Shown piece by piece: positions 7,694 to 17,651 of a DNA stretch of 64,000 nucleotides. Both the position numbers and the translations under genes were made by a program. The stretch's first letter is position 1. Every line of letters starts with the position of its first letter. This DNA comes from JBGPQJ01 sp963829485. GTDB taxonomy: Bacteria; Chloroflexota; Anaerolineae; Anaerolineales; Villigracilaceae. Below the pieces are notes generated by a model. The model searched no databases. It worked only from the letters and a program-made list of their open reading frames with translations, and was not told the origin of the DNA. The stretch covers positions 1-64,000 of the forward strand of contig CAWHIK010000007.1 in assembly GCA_963829485.1 (NCBI GenBank). The letters run 5' to 3'.

Positions 7694-8999
7694 ATGACTG
7701 AAACCACTGCCGGTCCATCCGCTGTTCAACAACAGATCGAGCACGATTATCACTGGAATTTCACGGTCAACGCACTGGACGGAACCACCTTCTGGTTTGG
7801 GATGAGTTTTATCTCCGCCACCATCATCCTGCCCTTGTATGTCAGCCATTTTACCCAAAGCCCCCTGTTAATCGGGCTGATCGCTTTTCTCTCCACTGCC
7901 GGCTATCTCCTGCCGCAGCTCTTCACTGCGAATGCCGTTGAGCGCGCGCCCAGGAAAAAGTATTTCCCGGTTAATCTTTGGATTCTTTCTCGAACGCGTT
8001 CCCATCATCCTGCTGGTCCCAACCACTTATTTTCTGGCTGTCAGAGAGCCGGTTGCGGCTCTGGCTGCGTTCTTTATTCTGTACGCCTGGCATACATTTG
8101 GCGCCGGCGTGATCATTGTAGGCTGGCAGGACATGATCGCGAAAATCATCCCGGTGGAAAGGCGCGGGCGATTCTTCGGCATCACCAATTTCGCCGGGAA
8201 TACTGCCGGCATCCTGGGAGCCCTGGCTGTTCCTTTTGTGTTGAAAGAATATGCCTTTCCAATAGGATATGTCATTTCCTTCTCGGTTGCTGCCACCCTG
8301 ATCGTTGTATCCTGGGTATTCCTCGCCCTAACCCGCGAACCGGCCGTGTACAGCTCCAAGCCGCAGGTCTCTCAAATAGACTACATGCGTTCCCTGCCGG
8401 AAATTCTACGCAGAGATCGAAACTTTCGCATGTATCTACTGTCGCAGGTCATCTTTTCGTTGAGCGGTATGGCTACGGGGTTCCTGGTGGTCTATACGGT
8501 GCAGACCTGGCACCTGCCAGACGCGCAGGCTGGCGGTTTTATCATTGCATTGCAGATCGGGCTGGCTTTGTCGAATTTTTTCTTCGGCTTTCTCGCCGAT
8601 CGTAAAGGTCATAAACTTAATCTGGAAATCGGCACGGGTTTGATCATCCTTTCGCTCGTGTTGGCATTGGTTGCCCCAAGTCCATGGTGGTTTTTTGCCA
8701 TCTTTTTTATTCGTGGCGCAGTCAATGCAGCAGGTTTCATATCCGGTATTTCCATCGTATATGAATTTGCCGACGCGGAAAACCGCCCCACTTACATAGG
8801 CCTGGCGAACACCATCCCAGGTATCTCAGCAGCGTTCGCCCCATTGATCGGCGGCTGGCTAGCCGGCTCTGTCAGTTACCAGGCTATGTTTATCACCGCC
8901 GCAGCCATAGCATTGACGAGCTGGGTCTTGCTTCAATTCACGGTAGCCGAACCGCGTAAAAAGGACTCCAATAACTCTCCCCTGGTAAAGGTTCCATGA
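7694..8999 (+). CDS. Major facilitator superfamily transporter (one frame break)
   Basis: About 434 aa once joined, with about 12 membrane helices. The N-terminal frame (from ATG 7694) runs through two helices to ERAPRKKYFP; the rest is in another frame from near 7950-7980 (FGFFLERVPIILLVPTTYFL onward) to the stop at 8999. The break lies at an A-rich run, AGGAAAAAG, and neither half is degraded, so one base was probably lost in the assembly. The helix 2-3 loop and the central loop (SQIDYMRSLPEILRRDRNF) are typical MFS features; the substrate is unknown. It lies between the GH16 remnant and the crotonase gene, inside the duplicated-promoter interval. Confidence 0.8.
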
Positions 9000-9020
9000 A
9001 TATACCGTAAGCGTTTAAAC

Positions 9021-9057
9021 GAAAGAAGTAAGACGAATTAACCATCTTTCTTCTTTC
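9021..9057 (+). terminator. Weak stem-loop after the MFS gene
   Basis: GAAAGAAG (9021-9028) pairs with CTTCTTTC (9050-9057) about 20 bases past the MFS stop. The loop is long (21 bases) and the stem is AT-rich, so this is only a possible terminator. Confidence 0.25.
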
Positions 9058-9115
9058 ATAAGTGGTGATAGTAAACCGTCTGGACTGGAACAATCAAGCA
9101 ATATGGAGCGTTAAG

Positions 9116-9153
9116 CATTTTCACGTATAATCAATTGAGACAGGCGGAGGCAA
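9116..9153 (+). promoter_or_regulatory. Promoter and leader of the crotonase gene (duplicate copy 2)
   Basis: It contains TATAAT (9126-9131), a probable transcription start near 9138, and a CGGAGG ribosome site (9145-9150) 4 bases before the ATG at 9155. Nearly the same 38 bases occur at 7220-7257. The short leader of about 17 bases fits a strong simple promoter. Confidence 0.6.
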
Positions 9154-9154
9154 T

Positions 9155-9928
9155 ATGGCAACCACTTCCATTTTGACGGAAACACGCGGGCGGGTGGGCT
9201 TGATCACCCTCAATCGCCCCCAGGCGCTCAACGCCCTCAACGCAGTTCTGCTCACCGAGCTGGTCGAAGCCCTGACAGCATACGATGCCGACGAGGGTAT
9301 CGGCGCGATGGTCATCACCGGCAGCGCGAAAGCTTTTGCCGCCGGTGCCGACATCAAAGAGATGGCCAACGCCTCGGTGACGGATATGATGGCGATGGGC
9401 TTCATCGAGTTATTCGACGGAATCCGTAAGATCAACAAGCCGGTCATCGCGGCAGTCTCGGGCTTCGCGCTCGGCGGTGGCTGTGAGCTGGCGCTCTCCT
9501 GCGACATGATCGTCGCCTCCGAGACAGCCAAATTCGGCCTGCCCGAGGTGACGCTCGGTGTCATCCCCGGTGCGGGAGGCACCCAGCGGCTGACGCATGC
9601 CCTCGGCAAGGCGCTGGCGATGGAGGTCATTCTCAACAACCGCGTATTGACCGCGGCGGAGGCGCTGCAGTTCGGGCTGGTCAACCGAGTCGTACCCGTG
9701 GAGCGATACCTGGATGAGGCACTCACCCTGGCGGCGGAAGTAGCCGCGCGCGCTCCGGTCGCGGTGCGCCATGCCAAGCAGGCTGTCAATGAGGCCTTTG
9801 AGTCATCGTTGACCGAAGGGCTTGCCGACGAACGGCGTCTCTTCTATTTATTGTTCGCCACCGAAGACCAAAAGGAAGGCATGAAAGCCTTCATCGAAAA
9901 ACGAAAGCCTGATTGGAAGGGAAAGTGA
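9155..9928 (+). CDS. Enoyl-CoA hydratase/isomerase (crotonase family)
   Basis: 257 aa, full length. It probably hydrates 2-enoyl-CoA to 3-hydroxyacyl-CoA. The oxyanion-hole segments are KAFAAGADIKEM (about 50-61) and GFALGGGCELALSCD (about 100-114). The two catalytic glutamates of true hydratases are present, in GGGCELA and in FGLPEVTLGVIPGAGG (about 128-143). The C-terminal helices (RAPVAVRHAKQAVNEA...) are normal. No other beta-oxidation gene is adjacent. It is transcribed from the TATAAT at 9126 and is followed after 16 bases by the AAC(3)-type gene, probably in one transcript. Confidence 0.9.
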   Translation: MATTSILTETRGRVGLITLNRPQALNALNAVLLTELVEALTAYDADEGIGAMVITGSAKAFAAGADIKEMANASVTDMMAMGFIELFDGIRKINKPVIAAVSGFALGGGCELALSCDMIVASETAKFGLPEVTLGVIPGAGGTQRLTHALGKALAMEVILNNRVLTAAEALQFGLVNRVVPVERYLDEALTLAAEVAARAPVAVRHAKQAVNEAFESSLTEGLADERRLFYLLFATEDQKEGMKAFIEKRKPDWKGK

Positions 9929-9944
9929 TCCTCCCCTGCCCGAT

Positions 9945-10796
9945 ATGACCACGTACACCGAACTCAAAACTGCCCTGGACAGCCTCGGCCTGAACGATGT
10001 GCCGGTCATCGCGCACGCCTCGCTCCGGTCGTTTGGCAATGTCGAGGGCGGAGCACCGATGGTCGTGCAGGCTTTCGTCGACTCTTTTGGCGGAGTGGTC
10101 ATGCCGGCACACACCTACAAGTCGATGATCGTCCCGCATGCCGGCCCTGAAAACAACGCGATCGAGTATGGCACACCAGAGCCGTTCAACACGAACCCCG
10201 AGTTCTTCACCCCTCACATGCCTGCCGACGTGCTGATGGGTGCGATCCCCGAAGCCCTGCGCCAGTGGCCCGGCGCAAAACGCTCCAGCCATCCCATCCT
10301 GTCCTTTGCAGGGATCAACGTCGATGCGGTACTCGCCACACAGACCCTCAAGGAACCGCTCGCGCCGATCCGGGCTTTGGCGGAGGAGAACGGCTGGGTG
10401 GTACTGGCCGGCGTGGATCATACGGTGAACACGAGCATGCACCTCGCAGAAAAACTCGCCGGCCGCCGGCAGTTCGTCCGCTGGGCGCTGGTGAGGGACA
10501 TGCTGACCCGGCCTGCGCCGCTCAAGCTCGCCGGGCGGAACTTCGCCTCGACCTCGGTCAACGAGCGCGTGGTGGAGTGCCCCGGCTTCCCCGGCTGCTC
10601 GGCGGGGTTCCAGGCCATCGCGCGGGATGTGCAGCCCTTCACCAAGCGGGTCACGGCTGGCAATTCGGCCATCCAGGCTGTCCCGCTGGCGGCGCTGTTC
10701 CACGCCGTCATTAGCAAGATCAATCAGGATTCCAAGGCGCTGTTGTGTTTCGATCCCGCCTGCGGAAGATGCAATACCGTCAGAATGACGTTATAG
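9945..10796 (+). CDS. AAC(3)-family N-acetyltransferase
   Basis: 283 aa. It belongs to the antibiotic (aminoglycoside 3-N) acetyltransferase family, which transfers acetyl from acetyl-CoA. Family marks are HASLRSFGNVEGGA near the N-terminus, RSSHPILSFAG (about 107-117), the GWVVLAGVDHTVNTSMHLAE block (about 148-167) and FPGCSAGFQAIARDV near the C-terminus. Chromosomal members of this family often act on unknown substrates, so resistance should not be assumed. It lies 16 bases after the crotonase gene and is followed by terminators. Confidence 0.85.
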   Translation: MTTYTELKTALDSLGLNDVPVIAHASLRSFGNVEGGAPMVVQAFVDSFGGVVMPAHTYKSMIVPHAGPENNAIEYGTPEPFNTNPEFFTPHMPADVLMGAIPEALRQWPGAKRSSHPILSFAGINVDAVLATQTLKEPLAPIRALAEENGWVVLAGVDHTVNTSMHLAEKLAGRRQFVRWALVRDMLTRPAPLKLAGRNFASTSVNERVVECPGFPGCSAGFQAIARDVQPFTKRVTAGNSAIQAVPLAALFHAVISKINQDSKALLCFDPACGRCNTVRMTL

Positions 10797-10828
10797 AAAT
10801 GAGATTTGCAGCCTGCATTAATTTCCAG

Positions 10829-10866
10829 AACTCACCCGAAACCAAGTCGAGGTGAGTTTTTCTTTC
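10829..10866 (+). terminator. Rho-independent terminator
   Basis: AACTCACC (10829-10836) pairs with GGTGAGTT (10851-10858), followed by a T-rich tail (TTTCTTTC). It lies 30 bases after the AAC(3) stop codon. Confidence 0.7.
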
Positions 10867-10896
10867 TTTTTATCAGGTTATTTTCTTTCTATTAAT

Positions 10897-10939
10897 AAAG
10901 GGGATGTGTGAGCGGCAAAGCCGCTCACACATCCCCTTT
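10897..10939. terminator. Perfect 20-bp stem-loop between convergent genes
   Basis: The arm at 10897-10916 is perfectly complementary to 10920-10939 with only AAA as loop. AAA on the left and TTTTT on the right give T-tails on both strands, so it can end transcription both from the AAC(3) side and from dnaE. The 20-bp perfect stem is longer than usual for an intrinsic terminator. Confidence 0.7.
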
Positions 10940-10947
10940 TTACATTT

Positions 10948-10973
10948 CCCCTCCCCCGAATTCAGGGGAGGGG
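10948..10973. repeat. GC palindrome CCCCTCCCC...GGGGAGGGG
   Basis: A 9-bp inverted repeat with an 8-base loop around GAATTC, followed by GCTGGGGTGGGGG. Sequences of this form occur as dispersed extragenic palindromes in many bacterial genomes (recalled, not searched). Only one copy is in this window. Confidence 0.45.
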
Positions 10974-11028
10974 CTGGGGTGGGGGCTAACTTAAGCCATA
11001 AAATAATTGTTCTGGGATTATTTCTCTA

Positions 11029-14000
11029 TTACTGATATACAAGCGGTTCCACCCGCCAACTGTCCTCGCCGATCAGCTTCTTCAACCGCTCGAGCATGTC
11101 GGAGCAGACACGCGTGGTGTCGTTGGGGAAGTCCAGCAGGTAGCCCTTTCCATTCTCGAAGATGCGGAAGGAGAAATGATCCGAGCCGGGGTAGGATATG
11201 AGGATACCGTAGATGTGCTTGATGCGGCGCCGGTCGCGCTCCGGGTTGCCGCTGGGGCGCAGCAGGATGGAGATCAACTGCGGGGGTGTGTTATCAGATT
11301 CGGGTGTGGAAAAACTCCGCGGAGGCAGGACGGCAGGCAGGGGCGGGCGCTCCAGCTCCAGCGATTCAATGACCGCGCTGAGAGTCAGGCCGGCTTCGGG
11401 GATCAAGTCTGCGTGAGCAGGTGGAATATCAACCTGCTCAAAGTTAGGCTCCACCGCCGAAGCCGCCACCGGCTCCGGTAGTGGTTCTTCGCTGAGTGGT
11501 ATCTCTGGAACCGGTGTTCCATTTGAAACAACCGCAGCAGGTTGGGATTCTTCGCTGGTCTTCTCCTCGGTTTGCGCAGGGAAGAAAGCCGCATCGGGTG
11601 TGGCCGGGGCGCTGAATCCATACTGGCGGTGGGGAGCAGTGTAGTTTTCCCAATCGGGAGGAAATTCCGGGGGCGGCGGAGCGCCGTCCAACCCGTCATC
11701 GGGGTCCGGGATAAAGTCATTGGCTGGTGCATGCAGGACCGGGGGGACGGGTGACGCGGCGGGTCCGTTGGCGGGAGCAGGCCGGGAGGCGCGCGAAACA
11801 GGTGCGGCTTGTTTCCCCTTTTTATTCTCAATCGGTGCCGGCGCCGAGTTGTAGAATGTCACTTCCGTTTTGATCTCGTCCACCAGGATCTTGGGCGGCT
11901 GGCTGGATGAATCCACCTTGCCATCGACCACGATGACCTTCCCCTGTTCGCACAGTCCGCGCGACTTGTCCCAGGTCTTCGGGAAGATGACCAGCTCGAT
12001 ATTGCCCTGCAAGTCTTCGATGGTCACAAAACCCATCATCTTGTCGGTCTTGGTCTTGTACGGGCGCACCGCCGCCACCATGCCTGCCACGCGGACGCGC
12101 TCTTCGTGCGCGGCTTCGGTCAGGGTGATGGAGTTGTGGCTGACAGCCTTGGTCAGCAGATCGGTATGACCGGACAACGGGTGGTCGGAGAGGTACAGGC
12201 CGATCAACTCGCGTTCCCAGTTGAGCATTTCCTTGCGGTCGACCTTGATGTTCTCAGGCAGGGTGATGGTTTCCGCCTGGACTCCCGTCGCGGACCCGAA
12301 CAGGGACATCTGCCCCGCCTCCGCAGCGCGGAAGTGGCTCGCACTGGCTGCAATGATGCGGTCGACGGAAGCCAGCATCGCCGGGCGCGGACCAAGGCTG
12401 TCGAGTGCGCCGACCTTGATGAGACTTCTCCATGGCCCGCTTGCCTGCCGCGCGCAGGTCCACCCGGCGGGCGAAGTCGTTCAGATCGATGAAGCGGCCA
12501 GCCTTGCGAGCTTCGAAGATGAGAGAGACGGGTCCTTCGCCGACGTTCTTCACCGCACCCAGGCCATACCGGACGGCAGGTTTTGTACCTTTGCCGGATT
12601 GGATATCCTCGATGGTGAAATCATAGCAAGATGCGTTCACATCCGGCGGCAGGACCTCGATGCCCAGCGAGCGCGTGTCCGCCACGTACAGGGCGATGCG
12701 GTCGGTATCATTCTTGAAGACCGACATCAGGGCGGTCATGTACTCGGCCGGGTAATGGGTTTTCAGGTAGGCGGTCTGCACTGAGATGACGCCGTAATCG
12801 GCGGCATGGCTTTTGTTGAAACCGTAACGCGCGAACTCCTCCCAATCGGTGAAAATCGCCTCGGCGGTTTCTTTGGGCATCGCCTTTTGGACGCGCCCTT
12901 TGATGAAGTTCTGCTTGTGCTTGACGATCTTCTCGCCCTGTTTCTTGGAGATGGCCTTGCGCAGGTCATCCGCTTCGGAGGGGGTGTAGCCGGCCAGCTC
13001 GACCGCCGCCCGCATGATCTGTTCCTGGTAGATCGGGATGCCGTAGGTATCCTTGAAGATGGGCTCCATCGAAGGATGGCGGTAGTCGACCTTCTCCTCG
13101 CCGTGCATGCGGTTGATGTAACTGGGGATGAACTCCATCGGGCCGGGGCGGTAGAGCGCCACCATGGCGATGATGTTGTCCAGCGTTTGCGGTTTCATCT
13201 CCACCAGGTAGCGGGTCATGCCCGTGCCTTCCAGCTGGAAGACGCCCGCGGTCTGTCCGCGCCCATAGAGTTTGAAACGTCTCCGGGTCGTCCGTGGGGA
13301 TGTTGTCCAGAGTGTATTCGTTGCCGTGGCGTGCTTGATCATGTCGCAGGCGCGCGCCATGACGGTCAGCGTGGCCAGGCCGAGGAAATCCACCTTGAGC
13401 ATGCCCAAGCTGTCGAGGATGCCCATCTCGAACTGGGTGACCGTCTTGATGGGGGTTTCCTCGGAGCCGCTGGTGGGGCGGTGCAGCGGCAGGTAGTCGA
13501 GCAGGGGCTTGTCGGCAATGACCACACCGGCAGCATGCGTGCCGGCATTGCGCACCGACGCCTTCCATGTGGATGGCGGTGTCGATCAGCTCGCGCATCG
13601 TTTCGTTGGAATTGTAGGCCGCCTTGCAGGTCGGGGACTTCCTTGAGCGCCTCGCTCAGAGTGACATCGGCTTGCCGGGGATGTTCGGCACGAGCTTGGC
13701 GACCCGGTCCACTTCGGGGATGGGGATGTCCATCACGCGGGCCACATCGCGCAGCGCGCCGCGGGCTGCCATGGTGCCGAAGGTGATGATCTGCGCCACC
13801 TTGTCGTCGCCGTACTTGTGGGCGGTATAATCCAGCATTTCGGCGCGGCGGTCGTCGCGGAAGTCGAGGTCAATATCGGGCATGGAAACGCGCCCGGGAT
13901 TGAGGAAGCGCTCGAAGAGCAGCCCGTGCTGGATCGGGTCCACCAGGGTGATCTCGAGGGTGATAGGCCACGATGCGAACCCGCCGCCGACCCGCGCGCG

Positions 14001-15071
14001 TTGTACCAGATGCCCTGCTCCGCGCGCGAAACGGCACAGATCCCACACGATCAGGAAATAGGCGTCGAAGCCCATGTCGTGGATGACCTTCAGTTCGTAA
14101 TCCAGCCGTTCGCGGATGTCGGGGTGCGTCTGCCCGGTCGCCGAAGCGGTGCTCGCGCTCCCTGCTCGCACAGTGTTCGCAGGTAGGTCTCGGTCGTGTG
14201 ACCTTCAGGCACGGGAAACTCGGGCAGGTGGTAACCCTTGAAGCCCAGGTCCACTTTGCAGCGTTCGGCGATAGCTACGGTGTTGGAAAGCGATTCGGGG
14301 ATCTCCGCGAACAGCGTGGACATCTCCTGCGGCGAGCGCAGGTAATAGGACGGGTCCTCGTAGCGCATGCGGTTGGGGTCGCTGAGCAGCGCCCCGGTCT
14401 GGATGGCAAGCAGGACATCCTGGTATTTTGCGTCCGTCTGCTCGATGTAATGGACGTCATTGGTGGCAACGAACTTCGCCGAGTAACGCGCGCCAAGTTC
14501 CACCAGCTGCTTGTTGAGGTCCACCAGTTCGCGGATGTTGTGCTGCTGGAGTTCCACGAAGAAACGGTCGGGGCCAAAAACATCGTAGTACCAGTCCATG
14601 CGGCGGACGGCCTCCTGCGGATTCTCGTCCACAAGCAGGCGCGGAATTTCGGCCGACATGCAGCCCGAGGTGCAGATCAATCCGTCAGAGTGCGCGGCCA
14701 GAAAATCATGGTCGATGCGCGGGTAGTAGTAGAAGCCGTCCAGCTGCGCCGCCGAGGCGATCTGCAGCAGGTTGCGGTAGCCGGTCTCGTTCTCGGCCAG
14801 CAGCAGCAGGTGCGAGGATTTCTTATCCAGCTTTGAGTCGCGGTCCTTCATCCCGCGCGCCGCCATATACGGTTTCCATGCCGATGATGGGCTTGATGCC
14901 GGCCTCGGTGGCGGCGTTGAAGAACTCGATCACGCCGAACATCGTGCCGTGGTCGGTGATCGCCAGCGCCGGCATCTCCATCTCCCTGGCGCGCTTGACC
15001 AGCTTCTTGACATTGGAGAAGCCGTCGAGAAGCGAATAAACAGTGTGGACGTGAAGATGGACGAACGACAT
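11029..15071 (-). CDS. dnaE: DNA polymerase III alpha subunit (several frame breaks)
   Basis: About 1,345 aa when joined; the replicative polymerase. From the ATG at 15071: a PHP domain with HLHVHTVYS and AITDHGTM; the palm with DPIQHGLLFERFLNP and the catalytic PDIDLDF near 13870-13880; the fingers (AGVFQLEGTGMTRYL, SYINRMHG); the helix-hairpin-helix region; and an OB domain (VRVAGMVAAVRPYKTKTDK). An unusually long Pro/Ala-rich linker (about 200 aa) follows, then a C-terminal domain. Frame changes lie near 14860, 14150, 13975-14040 (a compensating pair), 13650, 13563, 13275-13325 (a pair) and 12425, where an extra A breaks AMESLIK. All conserved motifs survive, so read error is more likely than loss. 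A TATAAT lies upstream at 15116-15111. Confidence 0.92.
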
Positions 15072-15110
15072 GGGCAGGCTTGGTTATCGCTTGATGTGGG
15101 GGCTACATGG

Positions 15111-15116
15111 ATTATA
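15111..15116 (-). promoter_or_regulatory. Extended -10 box (TGCTATAAT) for dnaE
   Basis: The minus strand reads GGATGCTATAATCC, a perfect extended -10, about 40 bases before the dnaE ATG. Confidence 0.5.
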
Positions 15117-15231
15117 GCATCCACTGATGGGCGCAGTCTTAAAATTTCCGAATACCAACTTTCTCTAATGTTGGATAAACCTGTTGCGACTGCCAGAGGG
15201 TGCCAGCCCGGCACCTGTGTTTGTTTTTTGC

Positions 15232-15237
15232 TATAAT
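15232..15237 (+). promoter_or_regulatory. Extended -10 box (TTGCTATAAT) for the DUF6391-like gene and holA
   Basis: TATAAT preceded by TTGC, about 45 bases before the ATG at 15282. No good -35 is seen, in line with an extended -10 promoter. It is divergent from the dnaE promoter about 115 bases away. Confidence 0.5.
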
Positions 15238-15281
15238 CACCTCGAACCATTCCACCCTCATCCTGCTTGCCGGACAACAAT

Positions 15282-15780
15282 ATGACCACCATCCTGGACT
15301 CTCCCGTTATCCTTGCCACCCGCCGCAACCATGGGCTGGAACACGCCACGATTCACATCCTCTCCAGGCGCTTCCCTAACAAAGCCCTGGCGGGACACTC
15401 CAACCCCGGCGGTTATTTCATCCTGGGCGACGTGCCGACTGAGTTCCGTGCGCGAGGCGGCGACCGAGTCGCTTGCCCGCATGCGAAATGGCGAATCCGG
15501 GTTGGCGGTGCACCCCGGCTGCGGGACGAACTACGTCGTCGCCGGTGCGCTGGCTGGGACGCTTGCCTGGCTGGGCATGACCGGAGCGAAGACCGGTCGT
15601 CAGCGCCTGGAGCGGCTGCCGCTCGTGATCCTGCTCTCCGCTCTGGGATTTTTGATCAGCCAGCCGCTCGCGCCGGTCATCCAGCAGCGCATCACCACCT
15701 CGGGCGACCCCGGCAGCCTTGCCATCGTGGATGTGTACCGCGTCCGCAGAGGCGTGCACCGAATCGTCACTCGAGGTTAA
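15282..15780 (+). CDS. DUF6391-like conserved protein (one frame break)
   Basis: About 165 aa when joined. The N-terminal part has RRNHGLEHATIHILS (about residues 14-28), a motif recalled from DUF6391-type proteins of cyanobacteria and Chloroflexota. After a frame change near 15440 it continues with ARMRNGESGLAVHPGCGTNY and one or two hydrophobic segments (AGALAGTLAWLGM; LVILLSALGFLISQPLAP), ending at 15780. It is probably a small membrane protein of unknown role. It is followed after 10 bases by holA, so the two probably share a transcript. Confidence 0.6.
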
Positions 15781-15790
15781 TCTTTCAATC

Positions 15791-16756
15791 ATGCCTGTCC
15801 ACCTTTTCTACGGCAACGACGAATTCGCCATCACCAGCCGCGCGAACGAGCTCCAGCGGGGAATGGGCGACCCGACCACGGCTTCCATGAACACCTCCCG
15901 GCTGGACGGGCGCACCGTGACCGAGGATGAACTGAACAATGCGGTAAATTCCATGCCGTTCCTCGCCCCTCAGCGGCTTATCGTCTTCACTAATCCTTCG
16001 GCACGATATACTCAATCGTCGCAGCAAAAGAAATTCCTCGAATTCCTGAAGCAGGTGCCGGAGAGCGCGAATCTTGTGCTCATCGAAACGGGGCAAATAA
16101 AAGAAACCCACTGGCTGGTGAAATGGGCGAGGAACTCCGGGCAGGCGGTCAACGCCCACGCGTTCTCCATGCCCAAGGTGCGCGAGATGCCAGACTGGAT
16201 CATCAAGGAAGCCCAAGCCCAGGGGGGGAAGATCGACCGGCAGGCAGCCGCGCGTCTGGCAGAAATGACCGGCGAAGACACGCGCCAGGCATCGCAGGAG
16301 ATCACCAAGTTGTTGACCTACGTGGACTACAAACATACCGTCGAGTTGGCAGATGTGGAAGCCGTGAGCATTGTCACAGCGCAGGGCAATGTCTTTGAGA
16401 TGGTCGACGCACTGGGGACCGGTAATGGGAAAAAAGCGCTGGCCTCGCTCCATCAATTGCTCGAAAGCGAGGAGCCGTTCCAGATATTCGGCATGGTTGT
16501 GCGCCAGTTCAGGCTGCTGCTTCAAGCCCGTGAGATCATGGATGCACGAGGTAATTCGCAATCGGTGTCACGGGAATTGGGTATCGCCCCCTTTGTTGCC
16601 GAAAAGATTTATGGACAGGCACGCGGCTTCAGCATCGAATCGTTGGAGGTCATTTATCATCGCCTGCTTCAGCTGGATGAAGATGTGAAAACGGGGGTCA
16701 TGCCGATCGAAACCGCCTTGGAAATATTCGTGGCGGAACAGACTAGTAAAAAGTAA
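15791..16756 (+). CDS. holA: DNA polymerase III delta subunit
   Basis: 321 aa. This clamp-loader subunit opens the beta clamp. It starts MPVHLFYGNDEFAI, the usual delta N-terminus (an in-frame reading extends to 15719 but overlaps the upstream gene and lacks a ribosome site). Family signs are VNSMPFLAPQRLIVF, LTGEDTRQASQEITKL-type helix (here MTGEDTRQASQEITKLL, about 171-187), the NVFEMVDALGTGNGKKAL switch region and FQIFGMVVRQFRLLLQ. Length is normal. The partner polymerase dnaE is divergent and just upstream. Confidence 0.92.
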   Translation: MPVHLFYGNDEFAITSRANELQRGMGDPTTASMNTSRLDGRTVTEDELNNAVNSMPFLAPQRLIVFTNPSARYTQSSQQKKFLEFLKQVPESANLVLIETGQIKETHWLVKWARNSGQAVNAHAFSMPKVREMPDWIIKEAQAQGGKIDRQAAARLAEMTGEDTRQASQEITKLLTYVDYKHTVELADVEAVSIVTAQGNVFEMVDALGTGNGKKALASLHQLLESEEPFQIFGMVVRQFRLLLQAREIMDARGNSQSVSRELGIAPFVAEKIYGQARGFSIESLEVIYHRLLQLDEDVKTGVMPIETALEIFVAEQTSKK

Positions 16757-16785
16757 ACAGCCCAGCTCCAGAAAGCCGGGCTGTT
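16756..16785. terminator. Terminator between convergent holA and the 16806 gene
   Basis: AACAGCCC (16756-16763) pairs with GGGCTGTT (16778-16785) directly after the holA stop. The T-tail is short, but the position between convergent genes supports the role. Confidence 0.55.
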
Positions 16786-16805
16786 CTGTGATAGTTCATA
16801 TCCGG

Positions 16806-17651
16806 CTAAGGACCCGGCACATCCCCTTCCACGCACCCGCGGAAAAATGGATCCTGATCCCCATACACGACCAAAACACAAGTCACTTTGTATCCGTCAG
16901 AGAAGATGATGGACACATCGTACCCGACCGTGGAGATTTCGGACTTGCTTTGGTCCAGCGAGTAATCCATGCCAATATGAGCTTTTAAGACTGGAAGTTT
17001 TTCAAGCGGTAACGCTGGCGATTCCGTCGTTTGACCGGCCTCCGCCTGCTTGATCAAGGCATCCACGAGGCGGATGGTCTTTTCTTCCGTGGAGGACATG
17101 CGTTGAAAAACCGCCGGGACGAATCCGAACGCGAGCGTCACGATGACCAGCAGGATGATCCCGCGGGTACGCTGGCTTCCGGTTTCGGAGAGAAGGCGCA
17201 TGTGTCGTTCCGCCAGCCAGCGCAACGCCCAGATAATGGGCACACAAATCGCAGCCACCGGCAGTGCCATGGCGAAGAACATGACGATGGTGATCGCTCC
17301 CCGCGCGGACGATTGGATCAAGTTTGCGATCAAAACTACCGCAGACATCGAGACCGCTCCAACAAGGATTCCTTTGACCGTTTCGGTAAACCAGCCTGTC
17401 AGGGCACCGAAAAACGCCAGTCCAAACCCAAGCCACAACCAGGTGAGAAGTATTGAATTCCAATCGATGTAAATGGACAAGCCGGGATGTGTCAGTGCAT
17501 TGATGGTGCCTGAAAGCAGGGCATACGCTGTAGCGCCCAGAAGACCGTACAATGCGCCTGCCAGCATGCGTCTACGCCGGGAATCAAATGGCTCTTCTTC
17601 GAGAGAGTTTTTAAGAGGCTGGAGTTTTAGTGGAGCTGCCTGATTACTCAT
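16806..17651 (-). CDS. Hypothetical multi-helix membrane protein
   Basis: 281 aa. It has a charged cytoplasmic N-terminus ending in SRRRR and about six membrane helices between residues 30 and 190. The C-terminal outside domain, of about 80 residues, has the pattern DYSLDQSKSEISTVGYDVSIIFSDGYKVTCVLVVYG. No family is recognised. Its ATG overlaps the stop of the upstream zinc-type gene by 4 bases (ATGA), so the two are translationally coupled and probably work together. Confidence 0.65.
   Translation of the reverse strand: MSNQAAPLKLQPLKNSLEEEPFDSRRRRMLAGALYGLLGATAYALLSGTINALTHPGLSIYIDWNSILLTWLWLGFGLAFFGALTGWFTETVKGILVGAVSMSAVVLIANLIQSSARGAITIVMFFAMALPVAAICVPIIWALRWLAERHMRLLSETGSQRTRGIILLVIVTLAFGFVPAVFQRMSSTEEKTIRLVDALIKQAEAGQTTESPALPLEKLPVLKAHIGMDYSLDQSKSEISTVGYDVSIIFSDGYKVTCVLVVYGDQDPFFRGCVEGDVPGP

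Noticed and set aside
7194..7718. Minus-strand 174-aa reading over the GH16 remnant
   Set aside because: The plus strand carries clear GH16 motifs there; the minus reading has no recognisable features.
9945..10796. Aminoglycoside resistance determinant
   Set aside because: Only family membership is visible; chromosomal AAC(3)-like proteins often have other substrates and no mobile element is adjacent.
12806..13786. Long plus-strand reading opposite dnaE
   Set aside because: Shadow of the dnaE coding strand with no motif or start signal.
11029..15071. dnaE as several separate genes or a pseudogene
   Set aside because: All polymerase motifs are present in order across frame breaks; an essential gene with compensating shifts points to read error.
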